Shown here piece by piece: positions 32,340 to 40,861 of a DNA stretch of 46,036 bases; position 1 is the stretch's first letter; each line of letters opens with the position of its first letter. The stretch is from DATLFA01 sp039934635 (GTDB taxonomy: Bacteria; Actinomycetota; Acidimicrobiia; Acidimicrobiales; WLNW01), in contig JBDTLT010000018.1 of the NCBI GenBank assembly GCA_039934635.1, positions 1 through 46,036 on the forward strand, in the 5' to 3' direction. Made by a program: the position numbers and the translations under genes. Below the pieces are notes generated by a model, which was not told the origin of the DNA, searched no databases, and was given only the letters and a program-made list of their open reading frames with translations.

Positions 32340-33203
32340 TCACCAGCGCGCGTCGAGCGCGCCCGAGTGTCCGGTCGCATCGTATGAGTGCGGGTGCCCG
32401 TCGGCGCCGCCCCAGTACCACGGCTGATTGGCGGTGGCGCCACCTTCGATGAGATAGGTCTGGCCCGTGATGTAGCGCGCTTCGTCAGAGGCGAGGAATG
32501 CGGCGAGCGCCGCGATGTCTTGGGGAGTGCCCGGCTCGTCGATGAGGCGGCTGCGCTCGAGGATGTCGAGTTTGGTCGGGCCTACGTTGCGCCGCGCGGC
32601 GTCGGTCATGACGAAGCCCGTCGCGATGGTGTTGCAGCGGATACCACGCTCGGCGTGGCTGACGGCAATCGAGCGGGTCAATGCATGGAGCGCCGCCTTG
32701 GACGAGCTGTATGCCGTGTAGTTGACATCGCCGCGCAACGCCGACGTCGACGACACGTTGAGGATGACACCGCGCGACGCGGTGCGGATCATGAGGGGGA
32801 TCGCGTGTTTGCAGGTCATCATCGGACCGCGGACATTGACGTCATAGGTGCGGTCCCACACGGCCATCGGTGTGGAGACGACGTCGCCGTCGTCGGGCGA
32901 TGCCGCATTGAAGGCGACCGCGTTGTTGACGACGATGTCGAGGCGGCCGCAGTGCGCAACCCACGCGTCGAGTGCCGCGGCCGTGGCTTCGCCGTCGGCG
33001 ATGTCGACCGGCGCGAACTGCACGCTCGCTGCGTCATCGATCCGCGCGGCTGCGAGTTCGTCGGCGGCCACCTTGCCGGCGTCGGCATCGATGTCGAGGA
33101 CGAGCACCGACGCGCCCTCCGCGACGAACCGGTCGGCGATCGCCCGGCCGATGCCGTTCGCGGCACCGGTGATCATTGCTACGCGCCCGTCGAGGCGTCT
33201 CAT
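32340..33203 (-). CDS. Short-chain dehydrogenase/reductase with C-terminal extension
   Basis: 287 residues from ATG 33203, which overlaps the TGA of the SEC-C gene (ATGA). TGAANGIG (12-19), D37 (NAD), NNAV (93-96), S152 and Y165-xxx-K169 give the classical set. After the usual ITGQTYLIEGG there are about 25 extra residues rich in Trp, Tyr and His (QPWYWGGADGHPHSYDATGH), as in some SDRs where the tail covers the active site. Role: alcohol/ketone oxidoreduction in an unidentified pathway. Confidence 0.91.
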   Translation of the reverse strand: MRRLDGRVAMITGAANGIGRAIADRFVAEGASVLVLDIDADAGKVAADELAAARIDDAASVQFAPVDIADGEATAAALDAWVAHCGRLDIVVNNAVAFNAASPDDGDVVSTPMAVWDRTYDVNVRGPMMTCKHAIPLMIRTASRGVILNVSSTSALRGDVNYTAYSSSKAALHALTRSIAVSHAERGIRCNTIATGFVMTDAARRNVGPTKLDILERSRLIDEPGTPQDIAALAAFLASDEARYITGQTYLIEGGATANQPWYWGGADGHPHSYDATGHSGALDARW

Positions 33204-33700
33204 TTGAGGTGACACTGTTTGTACTTTCTTCCGGAGCCGCAAGGGCAGGGATCGTTGCGCCCAACCGGCTTCGCGCGCCCGTACGTATCGCTGATCGCCG
33301 TACGCACACTCGCGGCCGGCAGGCGGCCCCGCAGCGCGGCTTCGTCGATCGCGCCCTCGGGCGTCGTTTCCGAGAACTCGTGGCCGAGCAGGTAGATCGC
33401 AGTGCTCGCGGTCGTGCGGACTTCACTCAGCCACGCCTCGCTCAACGGTGGCAACGGCGCGCGGAACAATCCCTCGCCTAACGGGTTCAGCAAGACGATG
33501 TGGTCGGCGCGCACCTCGCAGACCCACCCGACGGCGTGGCTCAGCTGTGCGTCGGCGGCGCTGAGGCCCGTGGTGGTGGGCCAATCGTCGGGCTGCGGAA
33601 CATCCGCGCTGAAGACGAGGGCGGCCCGCGGCGACGTTGTCGCCCGCAGGAACGGCGCGCAGCTGGCCTGACCTCCGCTGCCGGCGGGTCGGATCCTCAA
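33200..33700 (-). CDS. SEC-C motif protein
   Basis: 166 residues if the TTG at 33700 is the start; no ATG or GTG is in frame nearby, so the N-terminus is uncertain and could extend slightly further. The C-terminal VGRNDPCPCGSGRKYKQCHLK is a textbook SEC-C zinc motif (C-x-C and C-H ligands), as found at the end of SecA and in stand-alone adaptor-like proteins. The rest of the protein is not recognised. Its stop overlaps the SDR start. Confidence 0.8.
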   Translation of the reverse strand: MRIRPAGSGGQASCAPFLRATTSPRAALVFSADVPQPDDWPTTTGLSAADAQLSHAVGWVCEVRADHIVLLNPLGEGLFRAPLPPLSEAWLSEVRTTASTAIYLLGHEFSETTPEGAIDEAALRGRLPAASVRTAISDTYGRAKPVGRNDPCPCGSGRKYKQCHLK

Positions 33701-33803
33701 CGCGTCGTCGATCGTGAGTGGGGGCAGCGATGCACGAAGCGAGGTTACGGGAGTCAGGGCCGGGACGGCCTTTGCGAGAGCGGGAAATTACGATCGGCGC
33801 ACC

Positions 33804-34763
33804 ATGCGTGCGGCAGAAGGCGACATCAGGACCCGCATGACCGAGGTGTTCGGCATCCGCCATCCGGTGATGAGTGCCGGCATGGGACATCTCGCCGTGC
33901 CATCGCTCGTCGCGGCCGTATCGGCTGCGGGCGGGCTCGGCGTGTTGGCGACGTCGACGTTGACACCCGACGACGTACGCGACTCGATCCGCGAGATTCG
34001 CCGGCTGACCGGAGCGCCGTTCGGTGCGAACCTCTTGTTGCGATCCGACCACGCAACCGCCATCGCCGCGGTCGTCGTCCACGAACGCGTCCCGGTGGTC
34101 AACCTTGCGCTTGGCATCGACGCCGATCTCATCGCCACGGTTCACGGTTACGGCGGCACGGTCGTCAGCACGGTGACCACCGCTCGCCACGCGGTGAGTG
34201 CACAGACGTGTGGGGCCGATGCGTTGATCGCCACGGGATACGAAGCGGGTGGCCATGGCGGCGATGTCTCGACGATGGTTCTCGTGCCTCTGCTCGTCGG
34301 GCGCGTGGCGATACCAGTCATCGCGGCCGGCGGCTTGAGCGACGGTGCCGGCCTAGCTGCCGCGTTGATGCTCGGGGCGGAGGGCATCTCCATGGGCTCA
34401 CGATTCGCGCTCAGTGCCGAGAGCCCGATCCATCCGAGCGTGCGCGATCGACTGTTGGCGTCTGGTGCGTCCGACACGATCGTCACGGATCAAATCGACG
34501 GGTTGCCGTCGCGCGTGTTGCGGACCGAACTGTCGGCGGCGATCGCGTCGGCGCAGCACTACGCGGAGGGACCAAATTCGTTGGGCCGGGACACCTTTGC
34601 GGCACTCCGTCGCGGCGACCTCGGACGAGGCGTTGTCGCGATCGGACAAGTCATAGGGGCGATCGCCGACACGCCAACATGCGCCGAGATCGTTCAGCGC
34701 GTGGTAGCCGAAGCGCGCCAAATCATCGAGGATCGTGCCAGTGGGTTCAGCCCACTGACTTGA
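33804..34763 (+). CDS. Nitronate monooxygenase (2-nitropropane dioxygenase) family protein
   Basis: 319 residues from ATG 33804; ATG 33837 with AGGAC upstream is a good alternative. The FMN-binding TIM barrel shows GIRHPVMSAGMGHLAVPSLV at the N-terminus, YEAGGHGGDVSTM with the catalytic-type His, IPVIAAGGLSDGAGLAAALMLGA and ISMGSRFALSAE. Typically converts alkyl nitronates such as propionate-3-nitronate with oxygen, but many annotated members have other substrates. It overlaps the amidohydrolase tail-to-tail by 17 bp. Confidence 0.9.
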   Translation: MRAAEGDIRTRMTEVFGIRHPVMSAGMGHLAVPSLVAAVSAAGGLGVLATSTLTPDDVRDSIREIRRLTGAPFGANLLLRSDHATAIAAVVVHERVPVVNLALGIDADLIATVHGYGGTVVSTVTTARHAVSAQTCGADALIATGYEAGGHGGDVSTMVLVPLLVGRVAIPVIAAGGLSDGAGLAAALMLGAEGISMGSRFALSAESPIHPSVRDRLLASGASDTIVTDQIDGLPSRVLRTELSAAIASAQHYAEGPNSLGRDTFAALRRGDLGRGVVAIGQVIGAIADTPTCAEIVQRVVAEARQIIEDRASGFSPLT

Positions 34764-35958
34764 GCAATGCCTCGTTGGGATGCTCGGGCATCTCGGTGAG
34801 GGGCTGCGCCAACTCGGCGACCGTCGGCCCGGCCTTCTTTGCGTACGGCTCGAGTGCTTTGAGATCGAAGTCGTAGAGACGGGCCGCGTTACCCGCGAGG
34901 ATCTGTTGCAGTTCGCCGCGCGGCGTGTCGTGGAACAGCTGACGCAGATGCTCGCGAGTGAACGGGTAGGTGCCTTCGTCATGCGGGTAGTCGCTGCCCC
35001 ACATGAAGCGGTCGACGCCGAGGACGTTGCGTGCCGCCGCGTCTTCGGGACCCGGTTGGCTCACGCCGACCCAACAGTTCTGCTGGAAGTACTCGGTCGC
35101 GGACTTCGGCAACACGTGATCGTCGCTGAAGCGCAACTCGCCCTGGCGGCCTGCACGCGCCCTCGCGAACAAGTTGTCCATGTTGCGGATGAGGCCGGGC
35201 AACCACGCGCAACCCATTTCGGTCATGACGAACTTGAGCCGGGGGAATCGCTCGAACACGCCCGACAGCAACAGGTGCACGAACGGACGCTGCCCGTAGA
35301 ACGAGACTTCTGACGCGTACAGCAGGTCGGCGACCGCATCTTTGCCGTAGTTGGGTGAACCGGTACCGCCGTGGGCGTTGAGGGGAATGTCGAGTTCTTG
35401 CATCTCGGCCCAGACCCGGTCGTACGCCTTGCTGTAGAGCGGCTCGAGCCACGTCACATCGGGAGGGATCGTGGGCATCAACGCGCCGCCGCGCAACCCG
35501 TTCTCCTTGATGAAGCGCAGGTCTTCGATCGCGTCGTCGATGTCGTTCACGAAGATCTGCCCGATGCCGGCGCGCCGCTCGGGGCATTCGTTGACGAAGT
35601 CGACCAGCCACCGGTTGTGGGCACGGATACCGGCGAGACGATGTTCGTACTCGTCGGGCTTTGGCGGCCGCGCGAACAAGACGAAGCTCGGGAAGAACGG
35701 GGGCACCGTGTTGGGGAACAGCACTTCGGCCACGACCCCGTCGGACTCTTGTTGCTCCCAGCGAACCTCGCTGTCCCAGTTGCGCATGCGCCGGTTGTCG
35801 CGCAGGTCTTTGAACGGGTTCTTGTACTTGCCGCGCCACGCGTCGAAATCGTCGCGGTACTTCGGATCGAGGTACTCGCGGTACTGGGCGTGCGAGCCCC
35901 CACAGTGACTGTCCGCCGTGATGACGGTGTACCGCTCGGTGGCCTGTGTGACGGTCAT
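34747..35958 (-). CDS. Amidohydrolase-2 family hydrolase
   Basis: 403 residues from ATG 35958 with GGAGG upstream; the longer frame reading through the palindromic element is rejected. VITADSHCGG replaces the HxH motif, and LNAHGGTGSPNYG, FVMTEMGCAWLPG and MWGSDYPHDEGTYPF are the later metal/catalytic strands, close to the ACMSD-type TIM-barrel family. It is diverged from the two paralogues at 5699 and 25963, lacking their GCEADD motif. Hydrolysis or decarboxylation of a cyclic or aromatic acid is expected. The palindromic element lies between this gene and the one upstream. Confidence 0.9.
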   Translation of the reverse strand: MTVTQATERYTVITADSHCGGSHAQYREYLDPKYRDDFDAWRGKYKNPFKDLRDNRRMRNWDSEVRWEQQESDGVVAEVLFPNTVPPFFPSFVLFARPPKPDEYEHRLAGIRAHNRWLVDFVNECPERRAGIGQIFVNDIDDAIEDLRFIKENGLRGGALMPTIPPDVTWLEPLYSKAYDRVWAEMQELDIPLNAHGGTGSPNYGKDAVADLLYASEVSFYGQRPFVHLLLSGVFERFPRLKFVMTEMGCAWLPGLIRNMDNLFARARAGRQGELRFSDDHVLPKSATEYFQQNCWVGVSQPGPEDAAARNVLGVDRFMWGSDYPHDEGTYPFTREHLRQLFHDTPRGELQQILAGNAARLYDFDLKALEPYAKKAGPTVAELAQPLTEMPEHPNEALLKSVG

Positions 35959-35985
35959 GGTGCCTCCCCCGACGAACTCCTGCCC

Positions 35986-36050
35986 GTTCTGTTGGTGTTC
36001 TACACCCATATACACGTAGAGAGCACCAACAGAACGCGGTTGAACGGGGG
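35986..36050. repeat. Palindromic element, copy 2 of 2
   Basis: GTTCTGTTGGTG (35986-35997) pairs perfectly with CACCAACAGAAC (36024-36035). The intervening 26 nt contain CATATACACG, matching the TATACACA centre of copy 1. Downstream GCGGTTGAACGGGG parallels GGGGTTGAAGGGG of copy 1. It lies between the zinc-ribbon/ABM gene stop (36064) and the amidohydrolase start, 28 bp upstream of that start. Confidence 0.7.
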
Positions 36051-36063
36051 GCGGGGCGGCGCT

Positions 36064-36585
36064 TCAGCGGTGGACGTCGACGAGGGGGGTGGCGCAGCCG
36101 CTGCAGACGCCGGCCGACGCGGCGGTGATGGCGTCGCACCGGTCGCAAAAGATGAGGCGACCATGGTTGGAGGTCATCTCCCACAGTGCGGAGAAGTGGC
36201 TGTATTGCCACCGATGGCGGTACAGCTCCCGCACGGCGGCGGCATGGGGTGCGCTGGCGGCGAATGCCTTGGCTGCGTCGGCACTGCGCCACAGCGCAAT
36301 CAACGTGATGCTCGGCCCGTCGGGGAAGCTGAAGCGACGGATGAAGCCGGGCGCGCTCGCCAGCAATTCCATGAGCGGTACGGCGGCCGCCCAGAATTTC
36401 TGCGCCCCCCCGGCGTCGGCGAACGTCGCCTGCAGCACGAGGATGGCGCCCGCGTCCTCGGGGCCGAGGTGGCCGTCGGGGCCTTGCTGGGTCGCAAGGA
36501 TGGTGGGCGTGATCTGGGTCCGCGGGATTTGCAGCATGGCGCCGATGGCCTCGGGGGGTGGCGCCAGGGTCAGTAGCTCGGTCAC
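36064..36585 (-). CDS. Dimeric alpha/beta-barrel-like protein with C-terminal zinc ribbon
   Basis: 173 residues from GTG 36585 with GGAG upstream. The segment AILVLQATFADAGGAQKFW, then FIRRFSFPDGPSITLIALW, resembles antibiotic-biosynthesis-monooxygenase (ABM)-type ferredoxin-like folds. The C-terminus has CDRC and CSGC, a rubredoxin-like zinc ribbon. I do not recognise the full architecture; combined ABM plus Zn-ribbon proteins of this length are not a family I can name. It is upstream of the amidohydrolase and possibly co-transcribed, with the TetR gene divergent. Confidence 0.6.
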   Translation of the reverse strand: MTELLTLAPPPEAIGAMLQIPRTQITPTILATQQGPDGHLGPEDAGAILVLQATFADAGGAQKFWAAAVPLMELLASAPGFIRRFSFPDGPSITLIALWRSADAAKAFAASAPHAAAVRELYRHRWQYSHFSALWEMTSNHGRLIFCDRCDAITAASAGVCSGCATPLVDVHR

Positions 36586-36599
36586 GACGGGCTCCGATC

Positions 36600-36634
36600 G
36601 CTATCATCCGATAGCGGCTAGATTGATACTAGTA
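36600..36634. promoter_or_regulatory. Candidate TetR operator in divergent promoter region
   Basis: GCTATC-ATCC-GATAGC (36600-36615) is a perfect 6-bp inverted repeat of the size usual for TetR dimers, and TACTAGTA (36627-36634) is a second short palindrome. Both lie in the 76-bp gap between the GTG starts at 36585 (minus) and 36662 (plus), where autoregulation by the TetR-family protein would be expected. Confidence 0.5.
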
Positions 36635-36661
36635 ATACTCGGATGAATATAGGACCAGACC

Positions 36662-37306
36662 GTGGCCCCTGTCAAGAAGCGTGCGTACTCGTCGGCGGTG
36701 CGCCAGGAACAAGCGGCCCAGACCCGCGCCCGCATTCTCGAGGCAGCCGGTGCGCTCTTCGCCGCGAACGGGTACGCCCGCACGACCATCGCGGCGATCG
36801 CCGAGCGAGCGGGCGTCGCGGCCGACACGGTGTACGCGACGTTCGGAAACAAGGCCCGCGTGCTGACCGCATTGATCGACGTGCGACTGGCGCCCGCGGG
36901 CGACGGCAGCGTGCTCGATCGCGCCGAAGCACACGCGGTACGTGACCAACCCGACCAACGACAACAGATCCGCGCATTCGCTCGCGATATCGCGGCGATC
37001 TCCGAACGGGTGCGTCCCGTCTACGAGATCATGCGCACCGCCTCGGCGGTCGAGCCCGAGATGGCGGCGGTGTTTGCGCAGATGGATGCATACCGCCTGC
37101 GCAATATGAGCCAGGCCGCGGCGTGGATCGCGGCGCATGGCCCGCTGCGCGTCGATGTGGACCGCGCGGGTCAGATCATCTGGGCGGTCGCGAGCCCTGA
37201 CGTCGCGCGCATGCTCTGCGATGTACAGGGCTGGACGACCGACCAATACGCCGAGTGGCTCGAGGACACGCTCGTTCGCACTCTTCTAGTGTCAACTGGC
37301 TGCTGA
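36662..37306 (+). CDS. TetR-family transcriptional regulator
   Basis: 214 residues from GTG 36662. The HTH is seen in RILEAAGALFAANGYARTTI followed by AAIAERAGVAADTVYATFGNK, the signature F-x-x-K turn. The C-terminal ligand-binding domain (about 65-214) has no conserved hint of its ligand. Divergent from the ABM/zinc-ribbon gene and 13 bp upstream of the SDR, so it is likely to regulate both. Confidence 0.92.
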   Translation: MAPVKKRAYSSAVRQEQAAQTRARILEAAGALFAANGYARTTIAAIAERAGVAADTVYATFGNKARVLTALIDVRLAPAGDGSVLDRAEAHAVRDQPDQRQQIRAFARDIAAISERVRPVYEIMRTASAVEPEMAAVFAQMDAYRLRNMSQAAAWIAAHGPLRVDVDRAGQIIWAVASPDVARMLCDVQGWTTDQYAEWLEDTLVRTLLVSTGC

Positions 37307-37319
37307 CGGAAGGAAACGA

Positions 37320-38093
37320 GTGGACGCGAGCAAGTTCCGATCGTTGTTCGATCTGCGGGGTCGCGTCGCGATCGTCACCGGCGGTACGCGAGGTATCGGC
37401 AGGGCGATCGCCGAAGGTCTCATCCTCGCGGGAGCGAATGTGGTGGTCGCGAGCCGTAAAGCAGACGCCTGCGCCGAAACCGAAACCGCACTCACCGAGC
37501 TCGGTGGCCAGGCGCTCGCGATTCCCGTGCACATGGGTGATGTCGACGCACTCGAAGGGCTCGTCGCGCGTAGTGTCGAACGGTTCGGTCAACTCGACAT
37601 CGTCGTCAACAACGCCGCCAACGGTATGACGCAGCCCATCGCCGGCATCACACTCGAGGCGTGGGAGAAGTCGTATGCGGTCAATCTGCGCGGACCGGTG
37701 TTCCTGACCAAGGCTGCCTACCCGCACCTGGTCCAAAGCCGGCATGCCGCGGTGCTCAATGTGCTCTCCGTCGGTGGCATCACCTACTCGCCGAGCATGG
37801 CGATGTACTCCGGGGCGAAAGCCGCATTGTTGGCGTTCACTCGCAACATGGCGGCCGAATGGGCCGCCGACGGCATCCGCGTCAACGCGTTGGTGCCCGG
37901 CACCGTCGACACCGACATGACGCGCAGCGGTGGCCCGGGCACGGTCGAACGCATGGCCGACCTCAGCTATCTCAAGCGAGTTGCGCATCCCGACGAGATG
38001 GTCGGCCCTGCGCTCTTGCTCGTGTCGGATGCGAGTAGCTACGTCACCGGTCAGATGATCGTCGCGGACGGCGGCTATGCCGTGGCGCGCTGA
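37320..38093 (+). CDS. Short-chain dehydrogenase/reductase (NADP-type)
   Basis: 257 residues from GTG 37320 with AAGGAA upstream. TGGTRGIG (20-27), SRK at 45-47 (basic residues favouring NADP(H)), NNAA (97-100), S150 and Y163-xxx-K167. The N-terminal FDLRGRVAIVTGG is the common form of 3-oxoacyl-reductase-like SDRs. Located right after the TetR gene and presumably under its control. It converges on the MoaD-like gene with 2 bp between stops. Confidence 0.92.
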   Translation: MDASKFRSLFDLRGRVAIVTGGTRGIGRAIAEGLILAGANVVVASRKADACAETETALTELGGQALAIPVHMGDVDALEGLVARSVERFGQLDIVVNNAANGMTQPIAGITLEAWEKSYAVNLRGPVFLTKAAYPHLVQSRHAAVLNVLSVGGITYSPSMAMYSGAKAALLAFTRNMAAEWAADGIRVNALVPGTVDTDMTRSGGPGTVERMADLSYLKRVAHPDEMVGPALLLVSDASSYVTGQMIVADGGYAVAR

Positions 38094-38095
38094 TG

Positions 38096-38356
38096 CTATC
38101 CGCCGGACAACGCCTGCATCAGCGTGACTTCGTCATCGGCGGCCACAGCAGTCGTCAGGTCGCGCACGAGGTCCATGTTGACGAACACCTTCATGTGGGT
38201 GCGCAGCCGGCCTTGCTCGTCGACGACGCGAAAGCGCAGCCCTGGATATTGCCGGTTGAGATCGACGAGCACTTCGTCGACCGTGGCGCCCGCAGCCGAG
38301 ACCACCGCCGCTTGCGCGGTGTACGAGCGCAGCGGCGTCGGGATGCGCACGTTCAT
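38096..38356 (-). CDS. MoaD/ThiS-like ubiquitin-fold protein
   Basis: 86 residues from ATG 38356. VRIPTPLRSYTAQAAVVSA, then GATVDEVLVDLNRQYPGLRF, and a C-terminal ADDEVTLMQALSGG ending in the free Gly-Gly are the beta-grasp sulfur-carrier signature. The Gly-Gly tail would be adenylated and thiocarboxylated by a MoeB-like enzyme; none is in the window and no moaE or thiG either. The start overlaps the stop of the Asp-box gene (ATGA), linking the two tightly. Role: sulfur donor or protein modifier for an unknown partner. Confidence 0.85.
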   Translation of the reverse strand: MNVRIPTPLRSYTAQAAVVSAAGATVDEVLVDLNRQYPGLRFRVVDEQGRLRTHMKVFVNMDLVRDLTTAVAADDEVTLMQALSGG

Positions 38357-39513
38357 GACACCGACGCGTACTCGAGCGAGTAGATCTCGGGCAAGTGCGC
38401 GGCGATGCACTGCCACGTCGCGCCTTCGTCGGTGCTCGACCAGATCTCCCCGCTCGTGGTACCAAAGTAGATACCGATCGTCGGCTCGTGATCGACGGTC
38501 ATTGCCTGGCGCTTGACGGTGAACCATGCCGTCGCCGGCAGCCCGTTGTCGCAGCGAGTCCATGTCTCGCCGGCGTCGCGGGTGCGATACACCGCGGGAT
38601 GGCCGCCGGGGCTCGTGCGCGGCCACACATCGGTGCCGTCCATCGGGAAGACCCACGCGGTGTCCGGGTCGCGCGGATGCAATTCGATCGGGAAGCCGAT
38701 GTCGCCGACGTCGGACGGCATGTTGTCGCCGATGCGAACCCAGCGCGCGTCGTCACGATCCATGCGGTAGATGCCGCAGTGGTTCTGCTGGTAGAGGCGA
38801 TCGGGCTGCAGCGGATGGAGCCGCACGCAATGCGGGTCGTGGCCGAACTCGGGCTCGGTCTCGGGCAGAAACGCAATCTCGCAACCGGCGTTGAGCGGTC
38901 GCCAGTCTTGGCCTCGGTCGGTGGTCTCGAAGACACCGCCCGACGACAGCGCGATGTACATGTGCGCGGCATCGCGCGGGTCGATGATGATCGAGTGCAG
39001 CATCGACCCGTCGGGCGTGTTCTGCTCGGGCCACTCTGCCCACGTCGCCCACATCGGATGGTCGTTCCAACCGTCCATCGGGTCCCACGTGGCGCCGCCG
39101 TCGCGGCTCACGAACAACCCTTGCGGCGTCGCGCCCGCGTACCAAACGCCAGGCTCGTCGGCGTGTCCCGGCGTCAGCCAGAACACCGACTGCACGCTGC
39201 GTTGGAACTGGTCGCCGGCGCGGAACGCGGGTGGCCGGGTCGCCTCGGTCCACGTGGCGCCGAGGTCATCCGAATGAAAGACCGTCGGGCCGAGGTGCCC
39301 CGTGCGCGTCGCGAGGACCATGCGTTGGCCAGGCTTCCCGCTCTCGCGAGGGCCGCTCGGGCCCTCTCGCGGATCGAGGACCACGTGTTGCGCGATGTGT
39401 CCCAGGAACATCGGATCGCTGATCGTCCACTTTTCGCGCGCGGCATCGCCCGTCATCGTGAACACGCCTTTGCGCGTGCCGACGAGAAGTGCGCCTCCGG
39501 TTGTCGAGCCCAT
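38353..39513 (-). CDS. Asp-box (BNR/sialidase-like) beta-propeller protein
   Basis: 386 residues from ATG 39513 with GGAGG upstream. At least five Asp-box repeats (S/T-x-D-x-G-x-T-W) are visible: HSDDLGATW, SRDGGATW, TTDRGQDW, TRDAGETW and STDEGATW, spaced as blades of a six- or seven-blade propeller. No signal peptide is evident, so it is probably cytosolic. Sialidase catalytic residues are not clear, and the name reflects only the fold. Genes of this kind are often annotated as exo-alpha-sialidase or glycosyl hydrolase without support. It is coupled to the MoaD-like gene. Confidence 0.85.
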   Translation of the reverse strand: MGSTTGGALLVGTRKGVFTMTGDAAREKWTISDPMFLGHIAQHVVLDPREGPSGPRESGKPGQRMVLATRTGHLGPTVFHSDDLGATWTEATRPPAFRAGDQFQRSVQSVFWLTPGHADEPGVWYAGATPQGLFVSRDGGATWDPMDGWNDHPMWATWAEWPEQNTPDGSMLHSIIIDPRDAAHMYIALSSGGVFETTDRGQDWRPLNAGCEIAFLPETEPEFGHDPHCVRLHPLQPDRLYQQNHCGIYRMDRDDARWVRIGDNMPSDVGDIGFPIELHPRDPDTAWVFPMDGTDVWPRTSPGGHPAVYRTRDAGETWTRCDNGLPATAWFTVKRQAMTVDHEPTIGIYFGTTSGEIWSSTDEGATWQCIAAHLPEIYSLEYASVS

Positions 39514-39547
39514 GGTTGCCTCCGTCTTGAGATTTGATCGCGGCGAG

Positions 39548-40315
39548 TTACGGCTGAACGATCTTGAATACGGCACCCGTGGGGTCGGCGGCCTGCGCCA
39601 AGCGTCCGAAGGGCGTGTCCTCGGCGTCGAGAATGATCGCACCACCCAGGGCGACGATCTGCGCCAACGCCGTGTCGGCATCGGTGACGCCGAAGTAGAT
39701 CTGCCAATTGGCCGGGACGCCGTCGGGCAGGAATGCCTTGGCATCCATGATGCCCGCCATCGCGCCATCTCCTTCACCGAGCGTCGTGTAGCGGAAGTCG
39801 GCAGTGTCACTCATCGTGTGCGTGTCCCACTTGAAGACGTCGCGATAGAAGTCGACCGCTGCGTCGTAGTCGCGCGTGTGCAACTCGAACCAATTGGGCG
39901 TACCCGGCTCGGCGAGGATGCCGAAGCCCTTGTGCAGGCCCGGTTGCCACAAGCCGATCGCGGCTTGCCCGGCGTCGACGAGCACGGCCATCGTGCCTAG
40001 ATCCGCCACGTCCATGGCGGGGACGATGACCTGAGCGCCGTGCGCGGTTGCGGCATCGATCGTCGCTGTGGCGTTGTCGGTTGCGAGATACACGGACCAC
40101 ACGTCGGGCATGCCGGTTGTGCCGTCGTTCTTCATACAACCTGCGACCTGATGTCCGTCTTTCGAGAAGTTGATGTACCCGCCGAACTCTTCGCCGGCGC
40201 TCTCGGATATCCATCCGAAGAGGTGGCCGTAGAACTCGCAGGCCTTGTCGGTATCGGACGTGTAGAGGTCGATCCAGCACGGGGCGCCGATCGGGGCTGA
40301 TTCACGTAGCGGCAC
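39548..40315 (-). CDS. Two-domain VOC-superfamily protein
   Basis: 255 residues from GTG 40315 with GAGGAGA 5 nt upstream. Two tandem glyoxalase-like modules: PCWIDLYTSDTDKACEFYGH begins the first (5-120) and PNWFELHTRDYDAAVDFYRD the second (140-255), each ending with a G-x-x-x-x-x-x-P motif. Two-module members include 4-hydroxyphenylpyruvate dioxygenase relatives and bleomycin-type binders. The metal ligands of dioxygenases (H, H, E) are not complete, so a binding or isomerase role is more likely. Separated by 34 bp from the Asp-box gene. Confidence 0.87.
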   Translation of the reverse strand: MPLRESAPIGAPCWIDLYTSDTDKACEFYGHLFGWISESAGEEFGGYINFSKDGHQVAGCMKNDGTTGMPDVWSVYLATDNATATIDAATAHGAQVIVPAMDVADLGTMAVLVDAGQAAIGLWQPGLHKGFGILAEPGTPNWFELHTRDYDAAVDFYRDVFKWDTHTMSDTADFRYTTLGEGDGAMAGIMDAKAFLPDGVPANWQIYFGVTDADTALAQIVALGGAIILDAEDTPFGRLAQAADPTGAVFKIVQP

Positions 40316-40438
40316 GGGATTCTCCTCGGGTCAGTTGCGATTCGCGGGTGGTGCGATCGCCAGGTTGGACCGCTTGCGGTCGCAGAACTCATCGCGGCGC
40401 GGCAAGATATCTCGCGAATTCTTCCCAGGGAGGCCGGC

Positions 40439-40861
40439 ATGCCCGACACGTCGATCAGCGGTGGCTCGGGCACGCCGGCCGATCCGTGGCAACTCAAGAC
40501 ACCCCCGCTCAGCTCGGACTACACGATGCATCGCGACACGCGTGAAGGTGTCGACGTGATCGTGTGCACCGTCGGCAAGACCGTGTTGTCGTACGACGCC
40601 CGCTGCCTCGACGATCTCCACAAGATGCTCGTCGCGCACGGCGATTGGATGGACCTCGGCTCGGCCGACGAACAAAAGCCGGCAAAGGCGGGCACCGTCG
40701 AGGCGTGGGGACGCTCGACCGACAACCCCATCGGTGGGTGGTACGGGCTCAAGAAGGGTTTGCGGGGACGCTTCGGCATGTACGTTCCGCCGTTGATGGA
40801 GCATCTCGGTCTTGCCGAGGTCGAGCACAACGCGCGCAACAATCGCATGCGCGCCCGCTAG
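40439..40861 (+). CDS. DUF6855-like uncharacterised protein
   Basis: 140 residues from ATG 40439, with an AGGGAGG ribosome site. The stretches GVDVIVCTVGKTVLSYDARC, LVAHGDWMDLGSADEQKPAK and GGWYGLKKGLRGRFGMYVPP are characteristic of a small family that I recall as DUF6855; no function is known. Basic C-terminus RNNRMRAR. The stop overlaps the neighbouring SRPBCC gene on the other strand by 4 nt. Confidence 0.75.
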   Translation: MPDTSISGGSGTPADPWQLKTPPLSSDYTMHRDTREGVDVIVCTVGKTVLSYDARCLDDLHKMLVAHGDWMDLGSADEQKPAKAGTVEAWGRSTDNPIGGWYGLKKGLRGRFGMYVPPLMEHLGLAEVEHNARNNRMRAR

